From positions 16,926,001-16,990,000 of the forward strand of contig CM114273.1 of NCBI GenBank assembly GCA_050084515.1: DNA of 64,000 nucleotides, in the 5' to 3' direction. This DNA comes from Blasia pusilla (taxonomy: Eukaryota > Marchantiophyta > Marchantiopsida > Blasiales). Numbering within the stretch: the stretch's first letter is position 1; each line of letters opens with the position of its first letter. The notes beneath the pieces are model-generated. The model saw only the letters and a program-made list of their open reading frames with translations. It was not told where the DNA came from and ran no database searches. Positions 58,961-64,000 of this stretch are shown here, in pieces. The position numbers and the translations under genes were made by a program.

Positions 58961-59568
58961 CACGTTCCAAATCCAGTTCTCACCTCTTTGGCAACTATTC
59001 TTCCTAAACTCAACTCCTCTCAAGTCTTGATTCACGTTTGGTTCAAGTTTCCTAGTCACAACCATAAACGCATGAAACACTCAATATTGTTTGCGTCTCA
59101 TGTATTTCGTCTCTTTTGTCTCTTCCAAGAGACCTCTCCAATAGGCAAACCATCCTAGCGTGAACTTGCTAGAGTTCTATTGTTCTGTTTGGCGCTCATT
59201 TGGTTATGAGGGTCCTAACACTACCCAAAAAATTCCCAAAAATGATTCATTTTTCCAAAAGCATATACAATAGAGTCCCTTTTATTTGATTATGTTATAC
59301 ACAAGCAATTGCATGTCTATAGGCAAAAAAATCTTAAGAAGAATTAAAAACATCCTACTGACAGTTCTCCAAACTCAATTCTCTTATCGACTCAAACATG
59401 CACCTTTACTTAATGATTGATCCTATTCCAAACAAGTGAGCTTATATCATACTTGTTTAGGATAATATAAATGTGATTCCTTACCACCTAGGCGACATCA
59501 GCCAAAAGTAATTGATATACATAAGGAAATGTTGAAAGGATTTTTCAATCCAAAATTAGGATTTATTA
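58961..59568. other. Unassigned AT-rich stretch
   Basis: Nothing was recognised. Confidence 0.4.
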
Positions 59569-61015
59569 CACTACTACATTGAAGCAACTCTTTGAGTGCA
59601 TAGCGCAACACAATAGGTGCTCTATAGTCATAAAAAAACTACAATGTAGTTGTAAGCTTACAATTTTCACAATCGCAAGACACTTGCACGAGTGTGATGC
59701 CAAGCCACACTTTGCAACTTCGCTGTAATTGTGAAACGTCATTTTATTACACGTACTTGCAATACAATCGCATCACACTCGCAATTAGCTAAATGAGAGT
59801 CATTTAGTACTCATAAAATGGTTGCAAATTTGCATTTGTCTTACGGATGTCACTTGCATAATAGTTGCAAAGAAGCCACAAACTATTATTTCTTAAAAAT
59901 TTTATTAGTTTTTCAAAAATATTTAGTTGAAAATTTTGGAAAATACAACTCACATCACACATTCAAACAATTGCAAAATCAGAAAAATCCATTTATGTGT
60001 AAAATATTTCCAAAATCATAGCTATCTATGGCAAAAATCATCCTACTATCTACGTTAAGTTTGTGTTTCTAACATACCACGCCCACGGGGCTGTGTTAGA
60101 CCTGTAGAAGGTCCATCACCAATTGAAGGCCTTGCGGCCACCATTGGATCATGTGGTTTCTTAGGAGTTAGTCCCCCACTAACGAGCCTAGGACTATCAC
60201 TTTAGTGTTTGCTATGGATAGTCCCTCCAAACCCACTAGGCCCACTTTCTGATGATGATCCCCTCGATCTTAGGGTAGCCAAGTAGTCCACGAGGCACCT
60301 CTCGAGCACCTCATCATCACTTGGCTTGTCCTCCTCCTCATTTTTGAAATCGTCATCATTCGAGGGTGTGGAATCCACAATCGGATATGACCCAAGTCTT
60401 GCTAGAGATTGTTCCCCATCAACGTAAGGAATGCCCAAATGCACATAGTCTCACTAACATGCATTAGTATTCTCAAATAATCAGAGAACATATTAAACAT
60501 AGAAACACTATATAAGCTAGGAGTTCACTAAGGAATGGAATGGAAAAAGAAACTAAGTCTTGAAATGGCAAGAGCTCCGCCATGTCTTGAGGTAGTCTTT
60601 CTGGCAGAGAGAAGGGTGAATCTTGGGGTGAAAACTCCAAAATGAGGGAAATGAAGGCGGGGGGATTAAGAATGCCATTTTTGGTTTAAAATTATTTTTC
60701 AAGTCCATTGGGACTATCTTGTCGCTCCTTTGCCATTGCGTTGCAAGTGTCGTTGTCATTTTTCGTACGACTCTCTTGGAAGTATCAAGAGCCGCAATGT
60801 AGTCTTATGGGTAGTCACACTTTGTGATTATCTTATAATTTTCTTGCATATTTGGGGACTTACATACAACATGGCACTATAGAAATTCGCAATTTGAGAC
60901 TGTAGTCGAACAACAGCACGATGTGCACTCAAAAAATGACAAAACGCAAGATTGTCGCAAATTTGAAATTTTGACTCACAAGACACTTGCATGCAACCAA
61001 AACTTCCTTGTAGTG
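59569..61015. mobile_element. Probable CACTA-type (En/Spm) non-autonomous element
   Basis: The left end starts CACTACTACATTGAAG. The right end, reversed, starts CACTACAAGGAAG. The flanking triplets are TTA and TTC. Subterminal regions repeat ACACTYGCAA/CTTGCA words in both orientations, as CACTA ends do. Inside, a minus-strand frame (60202-60444, 80 residues) is Asp/Glu/Ser-rich (SNDDDFKNEEEDKPSDDEV) and unrecognised. Terminal similarity is modest. Confidence 0.5.
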
Positions 61016-62504
61016 TTCTTTTAGGCACAATTTCTAGAAAGTTTAGATCTAAACACACTTGTGGGAAGATGGGCTAAGATACAAGTCATACAATAGTACA
61101 ACTCCATAACGTTACTTTCCCAACCTACACAATAGATTGAGAATTAATCAAGAACCTTCAAGAATATCGCGAAGAAGCGCTTAAAGGCTAATTTGCACAC
61201 ATATATCACCAAGGGAGGCCAACACATCACTCTTGGCTTCTCCATTCCTAACCACACTTATAGCATCTCTCTTGGACCACACTCTTTATTCTCGCTTGGC
61301 TACAAGTACTGCAACAATATAGATGTCTTTGCCTCATCATACCCTCTACAAATGGTATTTTTTCTCTTCGCGAGGTAGACGATGCAACACATCATATGAT
61401 GTTGTGTGGTTTTTTTAACCCTCATTGTAGATACGTATTTTGAGTTGGACATTTTTTCCCTCATGTCAAGCGAGTTGTTTTCTTATACTGAATATTGGTT
61501 GGTGTTGTTTCCTTTGTCAACTATTGGTTCGTAATTAGCGTTATTGGTCACTTGCTCATGCTCTATAGGAGGTTATACATAAATTTTTATTTAGTCTTTT
61601 GTAATCATGTTTGGTCCTTTCCTCCTCCTCTCTCCTCGCTCATCTCGTGCCTCCCCTTTCTCACGTGTACTCTCCCCTTAATTATATGTGTCAAGAGAAG
61701 AGGAGTCTTCAAAGGACATGCGTCAAAAGCAAGAGGAGGGATTCTATAAACTCATCCTATGTTAATAGTATAGATGATATCCCTCATATTTGTGCAACAA
61801 GTTGTTATAAACTTTCTTTAATTCCAAACGAGCCCTCCCCCTTATTTCTAACTTTCTCCGAACCATAGCTCCTCCTCTATTTACATCGGACACATGCTTT
61901 TTTGAGTTTGAGTGTGGGAAGTGGGCAAAGAATGGGACTTCCAATTATAAACGCCATTACGACACGATTGATGTTGATAGATGTTGAGTGTAGATGATGA
62001 ATAAGTAGCTGTCAGAGATTCTTGCATGCCCGTTTTGGTATTTTTTAAAATTTATTATAAATGCAATGAACGTCAATTACATGCAAATTTGGATTCTAGA
62101 GTTGGAGGTCTTGCTGCTCATAAGGCTTGAAGGCTTTCTTCCATCCTCATTGGGGAGACGTTATCCAAAAGTTGATTTCTTCCCATGTTTCTGAAATTTT
62201 TCAATCCTATTTTGTGCCATGATATGGTTTTCAATGCTCCAATAGGCAGGACTTAAGGTGCCTCTAGCGCATCCTTGTGTATCTTTGACCTGTACATAGG
62301 TTGGGAATTTTTCAGGTCATGGTGAGTGGATGAATGGACATAGTTTTCACTATGATGTTCTAAGTGTCAGAGGAATATATGCACTATGTGAAAATCCACA
62401 TTTACGTTCATTCATCTATAGTACAATTGGCGATCGTATTGCACAATCAGCCAAAATAAGAAGATAATAAAGAAAAAATAGTAACAAGTTTGCAAATTAG
62501 TCCT
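61016..62504. other. Unassigned AT-rich stretch
   Basis: Short frames only; no gene was recognised. Confidence 0.4.
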
Positions 62505-62830
62505 TTCATTCCTATTTGATATTTTGAAGAAGGAAAATGATTTTGAATGGAAGAGGAAAACAATTTCATTAATTAAGATTAACTAATAATTTCAATAATG
62601 CGTGTGATTTTGGTGGGAGGAGTGGAAGGGGAAGAATATGTATAGTTTAAACTTTTATGAAAGGATGAGATTTTTCTGGGGAGTGCAATATCGTTGAAAT
62701 TTGAATTAAAAACTGGAATTATTTCTAAGAGTGGAATATTATTAATATTTTAAAATTTAGAAAGAAAAAATTATACTTTTAAAAATTAGATATAATTATT
62801 TTCAAATTTTCATTTTCGTGCTTAGATCGG
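62505..62830. repeat. Inverted homolog of 38630-38945
   Basis: Shared words include CTTAATTAATGAAA, ATAAAAGTTT and GCACGAAAAT, in the same order along the reverse strand. Confidence 0.7.
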
Positions 62831-63677
62831 TGTTGGTTGCCTTCCCAAAGCCTCTAAAAAGATTTTTTTTCTAAAAACACAGAAGAGAAAAGAGAGCATA
62901 TTGATAAGTGAGTATCCACTCATGGATGAAATCGAAGACGATAGTTCATCGAGTCAAATCACGCGCGCTTAGTCCAGATCGCCACGAGGTTGGGAGAGTC
63001 CACCACTTTTTCCTTTCCGTATCTTCAATTGATAAAAGTTAGAAAATCGCTATTGTACGTCTCTGAAAAGGAAAGGAAAAGCCGTCGTAAGGGTTTCATG
63101 TTACGCCACCCGTGACCGTGCATGTTTCTTTGTAAGAACTTACAAAGAAAGTCTCGGACCGAACCCATAGTCTGCTCACGCAGTGGGTGGATTCGGTGGG
63201 AGGAATGTGACACGGGGACGGAGTCTTCCCCATCGTCATCGTCCGTTCCTATGGCCGTCGCGTGGCAAGGATCTAAAGGCTGGCATAGCTTCGGTCGAAC
63301 ACTGACCGCCGTCGATGGCTTCACCATGGCGGCGCCCTGGTCAGTGGAGTTGGGTAGGCTCGGGTGCACGTTTTGTGAGGGGTTGGGTCCAACGTCCACT
63401 GTGGCGCAAGTTTTGTCCTGCTAGGTAGGCTCGGGTGCACGTTTTGTGAGGGGTCGTTCGGACTCGTTCCGTGGGACCGTATGCTTGCTAATTGTCGCGG
63501 CCAACTGGATTAAAGGTTCTTAACTTGAGTTTGCTGCACTACACACTCGCGGAAGAAGTTCAGGGAGCGTCGACATTGGGCATCACGGAAGAGCGTGCTG
63601 CGCTGCTCGAGCGCTCTGGGAGTGAGGATCGAGTAAGAGGGATCGAGAAGTGGAGTGGTGGCATCGCCGGGGGAGCG
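62831..63677 (+). promoter_or_regulatory. Upstream region of the C4H gene
   Basis: A 12-bp perfect hairpin lies at 63125-63150. A 31-bp direct repeat (63353-63383 and 63424-63454, spaced 71 bp) begins GGTAGGCTCGGG; its complement contains CCTACC, the core of AC-type elements in phenylpropanoid promoters. No clear TATA box was seen close to the start. The frame of the gene is open back to 63492 without an upstream ATG. Regulatory meaning is inferred. Confidence 0.4.
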
Positions 63678-64000
63678 ATGAGGGGTGAGAAGGCAGCGAT
63701 GGCTCTGTCTGTCGTAGTAGCAGGGCTGGGCGGTGTATTCGCAGAGGCCGTGGAAGGAGTGAAGGCTGTGGATGCTTCTAGCATGTTCACGGTGCAGAAT
63801 GTGCTGTACGCGCTTCTGGCTGCCAGCGTTGGGATCATTTTGATCATGAATTTGAGGGAGAAGAAGTTGAAGCTTCCTCCTGGCCCGCCTGCCGTGCCCA
63901 TTTTCGGGAATTGGTTGCAGGTAGGAAATGATTTGAACCACCGAAACTTGTCCGAAATGGCGAAGAAGTACGGGGACTTGTTCATGTTGAAGATGGGCCA
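63678..64000 (+). CDS. C4H: Cinnamate 4-hydroxylase (CYP73A), N-terminal part
   Basis: The enzyme is an ER-anchored cytochrome P450 that converts trans-cinnamate to p-coumarate, the second step of phenylpropanoid synthesis. The visible 107 residues include an N-terminal hydrophobic segment ([15 protein letters not shown]), the membrane anchor [17 protein letters not shown], the hinge [12 protein letters not shown] and the family signature [15 protein letters not shown], ending FMLKMG at the window edge. The first in-frame ATG is 63678; ATGs at 63699 (good context, ATGGCT) and 63783 are alternatives, and the last gives the usual distance of about 30 residues to the hinge. The rest, including the haem Cys, lies outside. 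No break is seen. Confidence 0.95.
   Translation, partial: MRGEKAAMALSVVVAGLGGVFAEAVEGVKAVDASSMFTVQNVLYALLAASVGIILIMNLREKKLKLPPGPPAVPIFGNWLQVGNDLNHRNLSEMAKKYGDLFMLKMG

Noticed and set aside
63025-63985. Minus-strand frames of 124-143 residues near the right edge
   Set aside because: They are antisense to the C4H gene and its leader and have no recognisable domains.

Overview
The window looks like gene-poor nuclear DNA of a land plant. The clearest host gene runs off the right edge: the N-terminal exon of a CYP73A cinnamate 4-hydroxylase (from 63678, + strand), recognised by its proline-rich hinge and [16 protein letters not shown] captured first-exon fragment of a class III peroxidase (45384-45520) also points to plants. 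The transposon mix (Ty1/Copia, Ty3/Gypsy, PIF/Harbinger, MULE with SWIM finger, hAT, LINEs with animal-like C-terminal motifs, PIF1-like helicase) would suit a seed-free lineage such as a lycophyte, fern or bryophyte, but that is inference.

Layout. 1-8.5 kb: a Copia element on the minus strand (1284-5414) beside copies of a second LTR family, one a solo LTR with a perfect 5-bp target duplication. 6.6-16.8 kb: LINE fragments, mostly minus strand, joined head to tail and cut by a small inverted-repeat element. 16.8-20.9 kb: no recognisable gene, some hairpins. 20.9-24.4 kb: a PIF/Harbinger element with an intact transposase and a decayed Myb/SANT-like partner. 25.2-29.2 kb: a MULE transposase gene split by a 652-bp solo LTR. 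29.3-38.5 kb: tandem repeats, an unrecognised broken multi-exon minus-strand gene, and an inverted copy of that LTR. 41.6-49.4 kb: two decayed hAT copies, each with a tRNA-like hairpin unit at its 3' end, separated by a duplication carrying the peroxidase fragment. 51-62.8 kb: AT-rich repeat debris with a PIF1-like helicase relic, a Gypsy RNase H relic and a probable CACTA-type element. 62.8-64 kb: upstream region and start of the C4H gene.

The genes do not form a working pathway. C4H would catalyse the second step of phenylpropanoid synthesis at the ER; nearly everything else is mobile DNA in various states of decay. The most unusual signals are the paired tRNA-like hairpins with compensating arm changes, two long near-perfect palindromes (20938-21003 and 52254-52314), and several junctions precise enough to show the order of transposition events.
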